A stretch of 64,000 nucleotides of DNA from Aquatica leii (taxonomy: Eukaryota > Arthropoda > Insecta > Coleoptera > Lampyridae), in NCBI GenBank assembly GCA_035610365.1, contig CM069432.1:224214532-224278531 (forward strand), written 5' to 3'. The position numbers were made by a program, and so were the translations under genes. The notes below the pieces were generated by a model that made no database searches, was not told where the DNA came from, and was given only the letters and a program-made list of their open reading frames with translations. This document shows positions 13,898 through 26,159 of this stretch, one piece after another. Numbering within the stretch: position 1 is the stretch's first letter; every line of letters starts with the position of its first letter.

Positions 13898-14009
13898 TTT
13901 AATTAATTTTAAATAAATAACTAATAATATGTTGTGTGTTTTTATTAAATTACAATTTATTTATCTTTTTGTATGAAGATGCCGTTTAATAATCTTTTTT
14001 TATTTACAA

Positions 14010-14692
14010 ACTTAGTAGTCGACTACCATGATTGTATCCCAGCTTCCTTTAGTATCTTTGTTTTTATGCACATATTAAAGACTAAATTGTAAAACTTTTT
14101 CAGCATATTTATGATCTACGATTTACCAAAAGTTGTTGACTATACTTTTAAGAGCAATCTAAGCTTCCTGTTTAACAGCAGTGATTGTGTTTTCAAACGG
14201 ATTCTCCAAAACCAATCATTAATTTAAAATCTAACAAAAATACCTTTTTTTAGTTTTGCGTCAGGCGAACCAGGAAATTACTGTAAAATACTGAAATCAA
14301 ATTCTATTTTTCAGTGCTTTTGCAAATTGCTTTGTTATAACAAATTTAATATGCAATGGAGATAAAAGTATTTGATCTGCTTTTACTAAATTTTTCTGTA
14401 CAATACTTTTTGATTCCGGTGTAAGACTGTGCTGACCCAACAACATACATAGCATTTTCTCCACATAGTTGCCAATGGAAACAACCTGTATATTATATCT
14501 TCCTAACAGCAACTTTAGATTGTCATGCGTTTCTAAGTAAACTGAATGAGCAACTGGCACTGATGCATACTTATCTCTATTATAAAAAAAATACAGTTTA
14601 AATCTTAAGTACAATTTTTTTTTATAAAATAAACGCAGATTAACAGCCCACCACGCGACGGTATTTGCATAAGAACTGTACGATAGCTGCAT
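14010..14692 (-). pseudogene. Fragment of an arthropod multi-copy uncharacterised protein family
   Basis: The intact part (14297-14692, 131 residues) contains KYASVPVAHSVYLETHDNLK and further on QHSLTPESKSIVQKNLVKAD and LLSPLHIKFVITKQFAKAL. I recognise this layout from uncharacterised proteins present in many copies in insects and cnidarians, where the equivalents read like P-VAHS-hydrophobic, a Cys-rich CCFLCxWDSR segment, LTPGxKNVVH and LPPLHIKLGLMKxFVKA. The Cys-rich middle segment is missing here, so the copy carries an internal deletion. Downstream on the minus strand, weak continuation with several stops runs to about 14010 (an SWDTIMVVDY-like segment). The family is probably a transposon protein; its reaction is unknown to me. 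Confidence 0.5.
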
Positions 14693-14700
14693 AAAATATG

Positions 14701-14946
14701 TACAGGGTGCCCCACTTAAGATAGAGTCAAATGGGTAACTTTGATATTACAAGAGATAGAAATTTGGCTAAATGAAAAAAAAGTTTGCAGTTAAAAGTGC
14801 TAGTAATTATCACGTTTTAAATTTTAGCACATATTGTTACTAAGCACCTCTAACTGTAAACTTTTTCCTATTTAAACAGTTCTCTATCTCTAATAATAGC
14901 ACAATTACCCATGTTCCCATCCTACCTTAAGTGGAGACACTTTGTA
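14701..14946. mobile_element. Palindromic MITE, probably Tc1/mariner type
   Basis: The two ends are long imperfect inverted repeats. The left starts TACAGGGTGCCCCACTTAAG and the right, read in reverse, starts TACAAAGTGTCTCCACTTAA. Similarity continues inward for about 100 bp (ATGGGTAA, AGAGATAGA, AAAAAGTTT, CAGTTA on both arms), so nearly the whole 246 bp is one fold-back. TA at both edges fits a TA target duplication. There is no coding capacity. Confidence 0.75.
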
Positions 14947-14949
14947 TCT

Positions 14950-15406
14950 ACAATAAAAGGACATGAAAGCGTATACATACACGGGCGGAAACGATAGTTA
15001 AATTATTAATGTTTATGTTTATTTTTAGATGTCTTTTAGTTTAGTTGACTTCTGCTAATATAAGTTACCATAATTTATAATGAAAAATGGTTGCAGTAAA
15101 ATATAAATGCTTTTCAATTTAAATTGTTTTATAACAAATATTTTTTAAATTTGTATTTAACTTAGATATTTAGTAAACTGTTTTAATTGTTTTATTTTAT
15201 TACATTTTATACCTAGGTATATTTAAATTGTTTTTTATGTATTGTAATTGACAACTCCATCTTGACATTTTAAGTAAGTTTTATAATATTCTTTAGATAT
15301 CTCGGATATTATGTAATAATAATAATAATATTGTATTTAGTTATCTATCTATTCAATCTTATTATTTTACTCAGTTACTGTGCTAATTTAAATAATTTTG
15401 CCGTTA
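14950..15406. other. AT-rich spacer before the 15.4 kb Gypsy element
   Basis: I see no gene or repeat structure apart from a short (AAT)n run at about 15316-15332. Confidence 0.5.
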
Positions 15407-15410
15407 CCAT

Positions 15411-15584
15411 TGTCAGAGAATTATTTGAATTTAAATTTCAAAGTATTCCCGCTAGTTGCAGCGGATGTAGAGGGCAGCAGCCGTATATATGGATAACAAT
15501 AAATGTTTTATGTAGCTTATGTGCGTTTGTTTTTATTACGTTACGAGTTACAATAATTTTTACCGCTTATCGGCCATCCTTACA
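15411..15584 (+). repeat. 5' LTR of the 15.4 kb Gypsy element
   Basis: This 174-bp repeat begins TGTCAGAGAATT and ends CATCCTTACA. It matches 19646-19819 nearly along its full length. The short length is typical of compact Gypsy lineages. Confidence 0.85.
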
Positions 15585-15684
15585 GATCAGGTGTGGGGTT
15601 ATAACTGGTTTTTGTGGGAATTGCGCCAACTTACAGATTAGGCGAAGATTAAGTCTGAAATTAAGACATTGTGTGTTAAAAAAA

Positions 15685-16430
15685 ATGGCGACTGTTAATG
15701 AATGTGAACATTCAAATGCTACCATCGAAGAAATTGTAACTACAGCTGTTCGAGCAATGCAAATGGGCACAAGTTCGAGACAAGAACAGACTTTTTCTAA
15801 TAAAGAAATGTCTTCGTTGTTACCTTCTTTTGCCGGAGATGTGACAGATGACGTTGAGAATTGGTTGGCTCGCGTGGAAGCAATTCAACGCACTTATGGA
15901 GTCAATGACCGTATTATGCAGTTATGGAATTTATTGCTATGTCATTAGCAGAGCTACAAGTAGAACTTAGAAATATGTTTGCCAGTAGACCTAGCCGCAT
16001 TGAATTAATGAGAAAATTAGAAGGTCGAAAATGGAGTAATGATGAAAACTTCTCTACGTATTTTAATGATAAAGTTGCACTGGCAAATAAGGTTGGTTTG
16101 TGTGAAAGCGATGTTATAGAGTATGTTGTAGATGGACTTGACAACTGCGCCTTACAAAGTCAAGCAAGAATTAAAAACATTACATCTCTAGGAGAATTAC
16201 AAACCGTTATGTGTAATTTAATAGCTTCAGATCGAGGTATTTCTAGACAACCTAAACATGTTGTTAGTGCACCACCGCCACAAGTGACAACTGATTACAG
16301 CCGAACCAGTAGTAAGCCTTTTTTCATAAAATGCTTTAACTGTAATGGAAATGGTCACAAGACAATTGAATGTCCCAGGCCAAAACGTGCACGGGGTTCA
16401 TGTTATGAATGTAGTGACAGTCGACACTAG
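15685..16430 (+). pseudogene. gag region of the 15.4 kb Gypsy element
   Basis: The region starts at a Met followed by an acidic stretch, has a capsid-like helical segment (VENWLARVEAIQRTYGVNDR, then RIELMRKLEGRKW), and ends in a nucleocapsid CCHC zinc knuckle CFNCNGNGHKTIEC followed by basic residues and a second Cys cluster (CYECSDSRH). Capsid and nucleocapsid would package the element RNA. It is a fossil and is not one open frame. Confidence 0.75.
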
Positions 16431-16496
16431 CGTAGGGATTGTCCTAAGCTACGACGTCCAGACCCTGCGCCACTGCCAGACTCGACAACCGCTCTG

Positions 16497-18274
16497 TTGG
16501 TTACTGAGCATTCGCAAGTTGTGGAGACCGTACCAGTATCGAGATCATTACCAGCATACACTGTTGATGTAGTTTTAGATAGGTATATGTATCCTTTAAA
16601 GGCAGTTATTGATACAGGAAGCCCAATTTCTTTAATTAGTAGACGTTTTGTGTCTAACAAATGTATGTTACCTTATGTAGAAACCGATACTTATTCTGGT
16701 ATTAATAACTCGCCTTTGACTATCTTAGGTATTTTTAAGGATGTTATTGGAGTAGATGTGTTTAACGTTTCTCATACTTTCTATGTAGTGACTAATGATA
16801 CGATGACTTGCGATTGTTTATTGGGGCGAGATTTCGTACCTTGTCCGCAATTTAAAATTGTGTTTAATGATCGAGTTTGCTTTGAGCCGGTTGACCTTAA
16901 AGTTAATTCAGATTTTACGTGTAACGAAGTTTTGCTCATAGATGCTGTACACGATTCAGTAATTACCAAGTTGGATATCGAAAGTGGCGTGCCTGCTACA
17001 AGTAAACTGGAATTGCAAAAAACATTTGATGATAGTTATGCTAATCCCGTAAGAAATGGAAAGCCTGCTATTGAATATGAAATGAAAATTGTGACAAAAC
17101 CAAATCACACACCATTTTATTATCAACCGCGTAGGTTTTCTTTTTATGAAAGAGGGGAGATTGATCGAATAGTTAAAGATTTATTGACCCGGAATATTAT
17201 TAAAAAAAGTAATTCGGAGTATTGCTCTCAGATCGTGTTAGTTAAAAAGAAATCTGGCAAAATTCGAATGTGCGTTGACTTTCGACCCTTAAACAAAATT
17301 GTTTTGCGGGATAATTTCCCAATGCCCATAATTGAAAGCCAATTAGAGTGTTTGAAAGGTAAAAAATGTTTCTCGCGCCTCGATTTAAAAAACGCTTTCT
17401 ATCACGTTCGAGTAGAAAAGGATTCGACAAAGTATTTGTCCTTTGTAACGCCTGCTGGACAGTTCGAGTTTCTGAGGATGCCTTTCGGGTATTGCAATTC
17501 TCCAAGCGTGTTCACGAGGTACGTTGCTACAATTTTTGACGAGTTAATTAATAGCGGTATGGTAATGTTTTACATGGACGATCTGTTGATAGCTACTGCT
17601 ACCGTCCAAGAGAATATCGACATATTAAAGGTTGTTTTTCGTCTACTTACTGAAAACTTATTACAATTAAAATTGCTGAAGTGTTCCTTTTTACAGAAAG
17701 AGACAGACTATTTGGGATATGTGATTAAAATGAATATGGAATAAGTCCAAATCCTAGAAATATTCAAGCAGTTTCAGATTTTCCTGTCCCAAAAAACTAT
17801 AAAGAGTTGCAAAGTTTTTTAGGACTGATATCGTACTTTAGAAAATTTATAAAAGATTTCAGTATTAAAGCTTCCCCGTTACATCAATTATTGCGAAAAA
17901 ATGTTGAGTTTAAATTTTCTTTGACCGAATTAGAAGTGTTTGACGATTTCAAGTCGATTTTAGCCTCAAGGCCAGTTCTGAGTTTATATTCACCTGGTCC
18001 AATTACGGAATTGCATTGTGACGCATGTCAATTGGATTATGGAGCAATTTTGTTACAAATGCAAGATGACAAAAGGTTTCACCCCATCTTCTTTTTTAGC
18101 AAACGAACTTCGGATCAGGAACGTCGCTACCATAGTTATGAACTTGAATGCCTTTCGATTATCTATGCCATCAAGCGGTTTCACGTATATTTGTACGGGA
18201 TAAAGTTTAAAATAATTACAGACTGCGATAGTTTTCGCTTAACTTTAAACGAGATATTAGTCCCCGTATTATGA
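16497..18274 (+). pseudogene. protease, reverse transcriptase and RNase H region of the 15.4 kb Gypsy
   Basis: Landmarks in order are the protease motif AVIDTGSPISLIS, the reverse transcriptase finger segment IRMCVDFRPLNKIV, the FSRLDLKNAFYHVRV segment holding the first catalytic Asp, the FLRMPFGYCNSP segment, the catalytic FYMDDLL box, a thumb region, and an RNase H start ELHCDACQLDYGAIL followed by ERRYHSYELECLSIIYAI. These are standard Gypsy pol domains. The region is broken in this copy. Confidence 0.85.
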
Positions 18275-19568
18275 GGTGGGCGCTATTTTTAGAAAACTAC
18301 TGTTACGAAATCGAGCATCGTGCTAATTCGCGTATGAGACATGTAGACGCGCTTAGCCGCAATCAAAACATTTTAATATTAGAACCGCAAAGTTTTGAAA
18401 CAGTCTTGGCTATAAGACAAGCAACAGATCCAGAAATTATAGCGATACGAGATAAGTTGGAGAATGAGCAGCTTTCAAGTTTTGAGTTAGGTAATGGGCT
18501 TGTTTATCGTAAGTTCGATAAGAACAAATTATTATTTTATGTGCCAAAAAGAATGGTTTCGGCAGTGATACGTACCGCGCATGATGAAATGGCTCACATC
18601 GGTGTGCAAAAAACGTGTGATGTGCTTTTAAGGCATTACTGGTTTCCGAAAATGAGAAACGTGGTAAAGGAGTACATCTCTTAATGCTTGCAATGCATAG
18701 CGTATTCTCCAACATACGGTAAAAGTGAAGGCGTACTACATAGTATTCCCAAAGGCGACTCGCCGTTTATTACTTTACATATTGACCATTATGGTCCATT
18801 AGATAAGTGTAAAAATCTGGACAGATATGTGTTTTTGGTGGTAGATGGATTTACCAAATACGTCAAGTTATATTCATGTCGAACTACCAATTCAAAGGAG
18901 GCCATTAAACACCTTAAAAATATTATTTTCTCAATTATAGTAAGCCTTATCAGATAGTTTCCGATAGAGGTTCTGCGTTCAGTTCAAGCGCGTTCTCCCA
19001 GTTTATGACCTCTCTATGCGTTAAGCATGTGCAAATAGCTACGAGTATGCCTCGAGCTAACGGCCAAGTCGAACGACTGAATAGGTCGTTGACACCTATG
19101 CTTGCTAAGTTATGTGGAGATAGTTCGTGGAATAACGTTTTACATTATGTTGAATTTGCAATGAACAATTCCATTTGTAAGTCGACTGGATATACTCCCA
19201 GTGTTCTATTGTTTGGGGTCAATCAACGCGGTGTCATAAGTAATCTTTTGGAAGACTTTCTTGAAAGTCAGCTTCGGGAAGATTCACCGAGTTTGCTAGA
19301 GATTAGAGAGAGAGTGGCTGAAAACATTACGGCAAGTCAAAATTACAATGAACGATATTTTAATCAAAATCATAAGGTGCCTAAAGTTTATAAGGTGGGA
19401 GATTTGGTTATGATCACAAACCAGGTAGTTACGAATGGCATTAACAAAAAATTATTGCCTAAGTTTAAAGGCCCCTATGTGGTGGACAGCGTGTTAGATA
19501 ACGATAGATATATTGTTAAAGATGTAGAGGGCCCAAGTCCCCTACTTGGGAACAGTAGCGTCCTCTAG
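18271..19568 (+). pseudogene. RNase H end and integrase region of the 15.4 kb Gypsy
   Basis: It begins with the RNase H C-terminus (FLENYCYEIEHRANSRMRHV, then DALSR). The integrase zinc-binding region follows (HDEMAHIGVQKTCDVLLRHY), then a core with ITLHIDHYGPLDK and PRANGQVERLNRSL, and a C-terminal VGDLVMITN / FKGPYVVDSVL segment like other Gypsy integrase tails. It is broken in this copy. Confidence 0.8.
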
Positions 19569-19645
19569 CATGCGGCCTTGGCTTTAGACTTATTTTGTAA
19601 TTTAGTGTAAGATTGGGAGGCCAACGTTTGTCAGGTTGGACGAAC

Positions 19646-19819
19646 TGTCAGAGAATTATTTGAATTTAAATTTAAAAGTATTCCCGCTAGTTGCAGCGGA
19701 TGTAGAGGGCAGCAGCCATATATGTAGATAACAATAAATGTTTTATGTTGCTTATGTGCGTTTGTTTTTATTACGTTACGAGTTACAATAATTTTTACCG
19801 CTTATCGGCCATCCTCACA
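19646..19819 (+). repeat. 3' LTR of the 15.4 kb Gypsy element
   Basis: Second copy of the 174-bp LTR, followed directly by CCAT, which matches the four bases before the 5' LTR. Confidence 0.85.
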
Positions 19820-19823
19820 CCAT

Positions 19824-20412
19824 TAATGTTTCATTCGTGTTTATCAATCAAATTTAAATTGTTAAAATAATTACATCAAATTATAAAAATATTTAAAATG
19901 TACTAATTTAAAAATAGTAAATGGTATAACGATTAAACAATGGTTGTCATTGCATATTACCCCAGTAATAATCTAAAACTGTAAATTTGTGTTAATAATA
20001 CCTGTAGATGCCCAAAATGACAATCAAAAATTATATGTCACAATTTTGTATTTATTTTATGTCAATTTGTCAGCTTTGATACTACAAGTTATAAGTGCAG
20101 CTATTATTTAATTCTTGACTTTTAACTATTTATTTCTATTTAAAAAAATGGTAACTAAAATTTATGTGCTTTAAATGCATTAAATTTTAGTTAACCTTAA
20201 ATTATTTATTATTTTAACTTTTTGAATACATTAATTTCAAATAAAAGTTAATATGAATGAACTGGATCAGTTTAGAAAAAAAATATTATTTACAACATTT
20301 TGTTTTTGCAGCCAGTAAATAAAAAAAAATAATTTATACCAAAGTCTAAATCGTTAACAATGTCCAATAAGTTCTTCTGGCAAATACGATGTTTGCATGT
20401 GTACGTTGCTTT
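19824..20412. other. AT-rich spacer
   Basis: I see nothing beyond AT-rich sequence with short A and T runs between the Gypsy element and the LINE fragment. Confidence 0.5.
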
Positions 20413-20413
20413 G

Positions 20414-20433
20414 TTATTATTATTATTATTATT
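20414..20433. repeat. (TTA)n microsatellite at the LINE 3' end
   Basis: About seven TTA units that, on the minus strand, form the 3' tail of the LINE fragment. Confidence 0.85.
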
Positions 20434-21050
20434 CTTTATTGTTGTTTAAGACTCAGTAGAGTATACAAACGTCATATTATACAAAAAAAAATCAAATTAT
20501 TATAATATTATACTAATAGAGTATACGGACACTTGCTGACAATGTATTTTTTTAGTTCTTTTTTAAATGTTGCTCTAGACTGTATACTTTTAAGATTTTT
20601 TGGTAGATTGTTGTAATAACAAATTCTTTTCTTTTGAAGACTATTTTTATATATTGCTGTTGTAGAATGGTTAACAAAAACGTTTCTTTATGTTTGTGTA
20701 TCATATAAGTGAACATCTTTAAGCGATGGTGCAGATACAATAACCGATGTATCATTTGCATATATTATCACTTCACCATTTGTTATATGTTTAAGAAGAT
20801 CATTTACAAATAGCAGAAATAATAATATAGATCTAAGATTACTTCCTTGTGGAACACCATTGTTTAATTTGTATTTATTTGATTTTGTTTTATTAATATC
20901 TACAATTATGTGTCGCTGCTGAAGATATGAGCGCAACCATTTGTTAGAAATTCCTCTTATTATCATTCTAGCTTGTTTAGTAAAAAGTGATGATCCACAG
21001 TATTAAAAGATGCTGACAAGTCTAGTAAAAGTATACATACATGTTAGAAA
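20414..21050 (-). mobile_element. 3' fragment of a non-LTR retrotransposon (LINE, jockey/CR1-like)
   Basis: On the minus strand the fragment opens in the reverse transcriptase palm with LLLDLSASFNTVDHHFLLNK (motif A), continues through SNKWLRSYLQQRHIIVDI and the hallmark GVPQGSNLRSILLFLLFVND, and reaches the YANDTSV catalytic box, where the usual YADD second Asp is Asn. It then jumps to a typical LINE C-terminus (YYNNLPKNLKSIQSRATF, then KKELKKYI), so a few hundred bases between palm and tail are missing. The 3' end is a (TAA)n tract (20414-20433 on the + strand as TTA repeats), as in several LINE clades. It is 5'-truncated, internally deleted and dead. Confidence 0.8.
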
Positions 21051-21054
21051 CGGC

Positions 21055-21830
21055 AACAGCAAAACAGGTGAATATAACTTACAAAACAAATAAAGTAAAT
21101 TTGTAAATGTTTAAAGATGCTTTGTAATGAATGGGTGTTAATTTTAGGAATGGAAGTTTACGAAATAAGAAGGTAATAAGACGATTGCAGTTAAAACATT
21201 GGTAGTTTTAATACCATTGTTTTGGAGTTAAAACTATTTTAATCTCAATTGATCTAATATGCTACAACAATTTTTAATTGGTTAAAATATAAAAAATATT
21301 GCTATAAAAATAAAGTTGTCAACAAAACAAGCTTAGTAATCTTGTAACTTAAGAAAATGATACTGTAGAAATCAATTACAGAAAGGAGGATAATGGTGAG
21401 TAAGTGTTTTTTGCTGATAGGGTAAAGTGTACAGTTATTAACACTAATACAGTTATTGAGACCTGTTTAGAATATTTTTAAATATTAAGATAACTGTTAC
21501 TTTGATCCTTTATCTAAAAATAATCTGGTTATAAACATAGTAATTTTCATAAGAATAATTTTGAGGGTGTCAGCTTCTATATACTGAAAATCAGTCAGAA
21601 ACATAGTGACACGAAGTGGCATTAACTGTATCTTCAGAGCTTCAAATACATAGTACGGTTCTAGTACTGTTTGCTATATTTTCTTAAAGATAGTAAATTA
21701 GGAATATTTAGTGTATACTGATAGAGTTAGTAAATAGTTGTTGAGGCCACGGTATAGTGGTTTTAAATTGTCTTAGCAACTATTGCGTTTAGATGTTAAT
21801 AACTAGCTAAACTATGATCGTAGAGAGTTG
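21055..21830. other. Non-coding spacer, possibly 5' flank of the Tigger-like element
   Basis: I see no coding signal. It sits between the LINE fragment and the Tigger-like transposase ghost, and part of it may belong to that element, whose terminal repeats I could not find. Confidence 0.4.
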
Positions 21831-21834
21831 CAAC

Positions 21835-22640
21835 ATGCCTAAAATACAAAACAAAAACATAAAAAAACGTACACTAAAAAAGACATTAAAAATACACCGT
21901 CACCTTAAAGATAGCAAGTACAAAAAAATTACTTTAAAATTTATAATGTTCCTAAGCAAACATTGATCTTTTATTTAAACAATAAATTCGTGAACAAAAT
22001 TCTACCTTGACCTTAGATAAAGAAAAAACACTTGTCTCTTTGGATCTAGATATGTAAACGTAAAAGATTTCTTTGTAGAGAAGACGACGTCGTTACAACG
22101 TTCAACAGTTTTTAAAAAATCTCTAAAAAATTAATCTATTCAAAAATAATTTGCCAGGCAAGGATTGGTTCATAGTCGCCATTCAAGTTTGTCCAAACGT
22201 ACCTCTAAAGCTGTTACACAAGCAAGCTCTGCCATTCGCGAAACGAACATTAAGAAGTAGTTTGGAACAATAAAAAACTGTTTGGTTGAAGAAAGATAAA
22301 AACAAGTACTAGATGATGTTTTAAGTGTATAGACTTAAAGTCTATACAATAGAGATAAAACGAATATCTTGCTTTGTCCGCAAACAAAAAATTGTTGGCA
22401 ATTAAAAGCTTCAAAAATGTTATTAAGTTGATGGTGAAAATGCAAAGTTGGCACTAACTGTCATGTTTTCTCTTTGGGTTAATAATACAGTTACACCTAT
22501 AATGATACTCTTCTCACAAAAAAGAAGAACTATAAAAATTGCTAAATTAATACCAGATGAGTGGAGGTATGTAATCAGCAAAACTGGTTAAATAAAGGCA
22601 GAAATCTAAAAAGTAGTTTTAGGTAACTGTTTAAAACCCG
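21835..22640 (+). pseudogene. Tigger/pogo-like transposase pseudogene (DDE_1 family)
   Basis: It begins MPKIQNKNIKKRTLKKTLKI like the basic N-terminus of pogo-group transposases, followed by YNVPKQTLIFYL, the end of a pipsqueak-type helix-turn-helix. Further on, in shifting frames, are LPGKDWF, then LSKRTSKAVTQASSAIRETN, then LVEER..QVLDDVL and ILLCPQTKN, which match the family pattern LPGKDWF, LSxRxPEAxSxARAxxxxxN, DETGFSLCPKT. Downstream a TVMFSxxAxG-like and a PDEWGV-like segment survive weakly. The reading frame changes many times and stops are frequent. The catalytic-core half beyond about 22640 is absent or unrecognisable. It is an old, inactive DNA transposon copy. Confidence 0.6.
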
Positions 22641-22644
22641 ATAT

Positions 22645-25600
22645 TATTATACACGGCGTTATTAACTTTACAAAAAGTTTGGTGCGCAAAAATAAATAAA
22701 ATCGAGGTGTTACCTGCAGCTTCTAGAATTAACTTTAAAATGTTCTGTATTCTTTTTTTTCCTACAAATATTTAGCATCAGCATTTTGGTTTGATTATTA
22801 TAATAACATAAACAACAGTTAGATGTACATGCATCAAAAAACGTTTTAAAAGCAACCATTTGAACTTTCTTAGATTTTATGTGGAAGGTAGATGTCAATA
22901 ACTCTACATCTTAACCTAATTATTTTTAAATATGTAATATTTTCAATGCATACACTAGTGATTTGAACTAGTATTGTAAAAACTGCTTGTTTGCGTAATA
23001 TTTATGTTAGGTTATTTATTATAACGTAAGTATTTATGATTGAAATTTAAATAATCATTCACACTGCGAAAAGATTGTTTTTATAAGATTATAATGTAAT
23101 ACGTAGTAAAAGTACACATAAATACTGCATTAACATAAGCATAAATAATAACATACAGATATCAAACATGTTTAAAGAAAACATATTAGTATCTTACAAC
23201 TATCGATCAATGCCAAAAATTATTAGTTCTTTCTGAATTGTTATGCAGTTCAAGAAACTGAACGATGTTAAGTAATAGTAATTGAGAAATGTTAATTTGA
23301 GCAAATTTTAGTAATTATCGTAAAGTTACAACTCCTTTATTATACTGCAAAAGCGATAAATTACTGTTGACGTATCTTTCCCATTAAAAAAAAACTCTGC
23401 AAGACAATAACTAGTAAAGTTGCAAATTTGGTGTTTTGATTTATTTTTACTGCCATAAACATACTTTTTTTATTAAATATATTTACATTTAGTTACAATA
23501 AAGTTACCACTAAATACCAAAGTTTGCAAATATAACCTCAAATATTTGATTTACAAACCTAACATTTGTTACTCTATACGTACCATTAAAACGAATGCAA
23601 TAGCATCCACATAGCTCTAAATTATTTCGTTTTCAAATTTTGTAAATGTGTATGAAATATTTGTACAAGATTTTTAAATTATGCTTTCATAATTCATTAT
23701 CTGGTACGGTAATAGCTTTGACGTGTGCAGAAATGACTTTGACCTGTACGAAAATGAAATTGGTCAAACACAATGTACAACGTTGCCTAATCGCAAATAA
23801 ACATAGAATGTATCATATTACCTGTTTGTCGTAGAAAAAAAGTATTATATAATATTTTTATATATTGCATTAAATCAATATTATTAGCGGATTTACGTAA
23901 CAATCGCTAAAAAATATATATTCATGTGCAATGGTTTCACGCGAGCAATAGATTTACTATTATTTCACAATACAAATATGTTGGTATTAATGTTTTGAAA
24001 TACTTTGGTACATTTACTATTTAATAACATGTTAAAATAAGTTAAATATTCATTTGTAATTAAACTTAATTAGATATTGACTTTATTCTCGAAAAGTTTT
24101 TTTAAAATAAATCTTAATTAACGACTTTTTCTTATTCTATAGATAACATCTTGTTTTTGTATACATCTTTACTGCGTAAATGTTTCGTTTCATTAAGTAT
24201 TGCGTCTGAAAGTTACGTACTAAATAACTGTATAAATTTAATTAGATGTAAATAATTAAATCCTAATAAATGTAATTGTTGCTTTTCTAAAACATTATTA
24301 AAATCATTAATTTTATACAAAACAGCACTTGATACAACCAATTTAATTAAAAACATACATTTTTCTGTGTAGTAAATAAAATGTTTTTGATTAAGAAATA
24401 CATTATTGACCAGCAAATAATACGGTGGATAAATGTTTAAATTAGATTATGATTGTTTATAAATTGGTTTCAATAGAGATTTTCAATTTTTATTTTTGAT
24501 TAAATTTGTATTTTTTTTTTATTTGTATGCATCTATAAATTTAAAAACCATGATTATGCAAATACTGACAATAAAATTGTGTTCATGTAACGATAAAAAT
24601 CTAGCAAATTAAAAAAAAAAACTTTTGTTATCGAAAAGTTTATGTGAACAATGACAGTTCGATAAGGTTTCTTTATAAAACCTAAACACATAGCTTGCTT
24701 GCAATCGCAAACAAAATGTGTAACAAAATAACAATCAATAATCAGAATGTAACATTGGTGTAGCCGCATTTTTTTTAACACAGTGTAACTATGTTTCTGT
24801 ACTAGCAAATTAGATAACTATACCTATAAGTTTTCACGTCAGTTCAAATACGTTTTTGTACAAATGATTAGATTTAGAAATACATATTACAAAATATTTT
24901 TATACTATTAGAAGTACTGAAATGTTTACTTTTGTATGTATAAAAATAGTATAACAACATTGTGCCGTTCAAATGTTTAAAGTCGATATTTCAAAAATAT
25001 TGTCGACCGAGAGTTTGCGTTCTAAATATTCTTTATTCTGAAGACATGTGATGACTTATTAATAAATAATAATTCGTTAATATTTTAGTAGAGCAAATTT
25101 GTAGATCGCAGCAAACAGAATAATATAAGCGGCAAGCAGAGGTTACTGACACACACCCTTACGCAAACAAAATCGTATTCAACTTATTTTACGCTCCTTT
25201 AAAAAAAAATAATTTGGATAAAATAATTATAGTTATTATAGAATTTTAAGTTTTCGCTGTTATCTTGGTTGGGTATTGTCGTTCGTGAACCCAAATAAAC
25301 TGTTTGGGTTCACGAACCACAATACGGCTAAGGCCAAAATCTACTACTTATTTTGGCTCTCAAGGAGAAACTAAAACCAAGCCTAAAAAGTCTGGGTGTT
25401 TAACTAAGACGCGGTCTAAGCCGAAAGTCGCTTATAATCGGAATTATAGTTAAGATTAAAAATTATAATTTAAATTTATGTTATAAGCAACAGTTATGTT
25501 TCAACATAATCATCATATTCAGGAATAAACTAGGGCAGAAATAAATTGAATTAAAATATATTTAAATAAAAGTTATAAGGTCAATGTAACAAAAACAATT

Positions 25601-26150
25601 AAATAAACGCTTTTAATAATTTAAATTTAATTTAATTTATGGTTTTTATTGCAAAAAAACAAATTTTAAAGTTTTTCTATAATTAAACCGTTTTTACTGA
25701 ATTGTTTTTTTTCCGGCACAGAGAGGTCAAAGAATACTTTAAAATGTTGATAAACGTTTTCTTATTTGTTTTTTCTGCGGTAAAATTCCTTAATTAGATA
25801 TTTGCAAATTACAAGAAATGTATAATAATATGTAAAATCTTTGCGAACCGAAAACGATTAATCGTTATTGCTTTTTTGTCAAGTTTAATTTTTGCTTCTT
25901 TGTTCTTCTTTCTTTATATTTACAGTTTGATATTTTCAAAAAATTTTTAAATTATTTTAAATTGTTTAGAAAATCTTTTGAAAAATTTAGTAAATACTCA
26001 ACTGATTGTAAGGATTTACTAGTAACGTTTAACTTTTGCATAGCTCTATTACTATAAATGATCGTCATCAGTACAGTTTCATACTCATACGTAAAACCCT
26101 ATTTTTAATAATAGTTGCAATGCAAAAAAAATGCAAAACAAATGAAGAAA
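22645..26150. other. AT-rich non-coding stretch
   Basis: There is no recognisable coding sequence. The only structured feature I found is the long hairpin at 25275-25322. Open frames present are short and made of hydrophobic, AT-driven codons. Confidence 0.55.
25275..25322. repeat. Long perfect inverted repeat (hairpin)
   Basis: GTTCGTGAACCCAAA (25281-25295) and its exact reverse complement (25303-25317) are separated by the 7-base loop TAAACTG. After one mismatch the pairing extends outward (ATTGT with ACAAT), giving about 20 paired bases. No transposon ends or gene lie next to it. Confidence 0.8.
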
Positions 26151-26159
26151 TCCTTAATG

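Larger units (their letters stand above)
15411..19819 (+). mobile_element. Gypsy-family LTR retrotransposon fossil
   Basis: A 4.4 kb element in the + orientation bounded by 174-bp direct repeats, with CCAT on both sides (15407-15410 and 19820-19823) as a likely 4-bp target duplication. The order inside is gag with a CCHC knuckle, aspartic protease, reverse transcriptase, RNase H and integrase, the order of Ty3/Gypsy. The two LTRs differ at about 4% of positions, so it is moderately old. It looks broken, with a handful of breaks across gag and pol. There is no envelope gene. I could not identify a convincing tRNA primer site or a polypurine tract right against the LTRs, so the outer limits could be slightly off. 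Confidence 0.9.
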
